Of a stretch of 64,000 nucleotides of DNA, positions 63,932 to 64,000 are shown in pieces. The translations under genes and the position numbers were made by a program. The DNA is from an uncultured SAR86 cluster bacterium (lineage in GTDB: Bacteria > Pseudomonadota > Gammaproteobacteria > Magnimaribacterales > D2472). Location: assembly GCA_902612915.1 (NCBI GenBank), contig CACMFH010000006.1:1-64000 (forward strand), read 5' to 3'. The notes below the pieces were generated by a model. The model worked only from the letters and a program-made list of their open reading frames with translations, ran no database searches and had not been told where the DNA came from. Position 1 is the stretch's first letter; each line of letters opens with the position of its first letter.

Positions 63932-64000
63932 TTATAGAGTTGTTGCTCTAAATATTTGCACTATGGCTATAGCCATTATTACCACTGTGTTAAACACACT
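63932..64000 (-). CDS. C-terminal fragment, unidentified protein
   Basis: The minus strand is open from the window edge to a TAA at 63932-63934 and encodes about 22 residues, mostly hydrophobic (SVFNTVVIMAIAIVQIFRATTL). The short gap of 3 bp to gpsA is typical of an operon. It looks like the end of a membrane helix plus a short tail. In many gammaproteobacteria secB precedes gpsA, but this tail does not resemble SecB. No name can be given. Confidence 0.4.
   Translation of the reverse strand, partial: SVFNTVVIMAIAIVQIFRATTL

Overview
The window is AT-rich, densely packed bacterial chromosome with no mobile element, prophage or CRISPR array. Gene order and protein families point to a marine gammaproteobacterium with a streamlined genome. 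The evidence is the tig-clpP-clpX-lon-hupB-ppiD block, the mltD/gloB/rnhA/dnaQ neighbourhood, a two-ExbB TonB system with a DUF3450 protein, three large TonB-dependent receptors and almost no intergenic space. A SAR86-like lineage fits best, but that is inferred from recognition of families, not from a marker-gene comparison.

Layout. Positions 1-2.8 kb hold glycan-assembly genes: an ELM1-family fragment and two glycosyltransferases. 2.8-5.8 kb is a MacAB-type ABC exporter whose operon runs into one of the glycosyltransferases. 5.9-13.8 kb is an energised outer-membrane uptake system: TPR protein, TonB, ExbD, two ExbB-like proteins, a DUF3450 coiled-coil protein and a TonB-dependent receptor. 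A secreted S9 peptidase is divergent from the receptor. 16-22.8 kb carries individual metabolic genes: glutaryl-CoA dehydrogenase, Smr-domain protein, thymidine kinase, MDR reductase, PhzF-like isomerase, alternative oxidase, SGNH hydrolase and a Baeyer-Villiger-type monooxygenase. 22.8-30.2 kb is a complete histidine operon headed by a TrpR-like regulator. It contains a HisD-HisB fusion, and a divergent HAD phosphatase may supply the missing histidinol-phosphatase step. 30.3-43.6 kb has tRNA-Ala, a metallo-beta-lactamase-fold protein, two more TonB-dependent receptors, fabI, a methyltransferase, a thiolase-like protein, gamma-glutamyltransferase and a DASS symporter.

43.7-64 kb is mostly housekeeping: gltX-dnaQ-rnhA, gloB-mltD, ppiD with an oligopeptide importer that lacks ATPases here, hupB-lon-clpX-clpP-tig preceded by tRNA-His, a GST, trhO directly behind tRNA-Pro(UGG)/tRNA-Arg(UCU), folD, a DUF4389 protein and gpsA.

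How it works together. The receptors, TonB motor, secreted peptidase, gamma-glutamyltransferase and oligopeptide permease suggest a peptide-scavenging heterotroph. The three receptor genes share a GGGGA motif just before the start codon and strong terminators. In contrast, eight of nine convergent gene junctions overlap or abut with no room for a terminator. No gene-free stretch exceeds about 300 bases; the longest are the upstream regions of the receptor genes and the region around tRNA-Ala. No clearly new multi-gene system was found. The best leads are the HisD-HisB fusion with its candidate phosphatase, the tRNA-trhO arrangement, the receptor leader motifs and the alternative oxidase.
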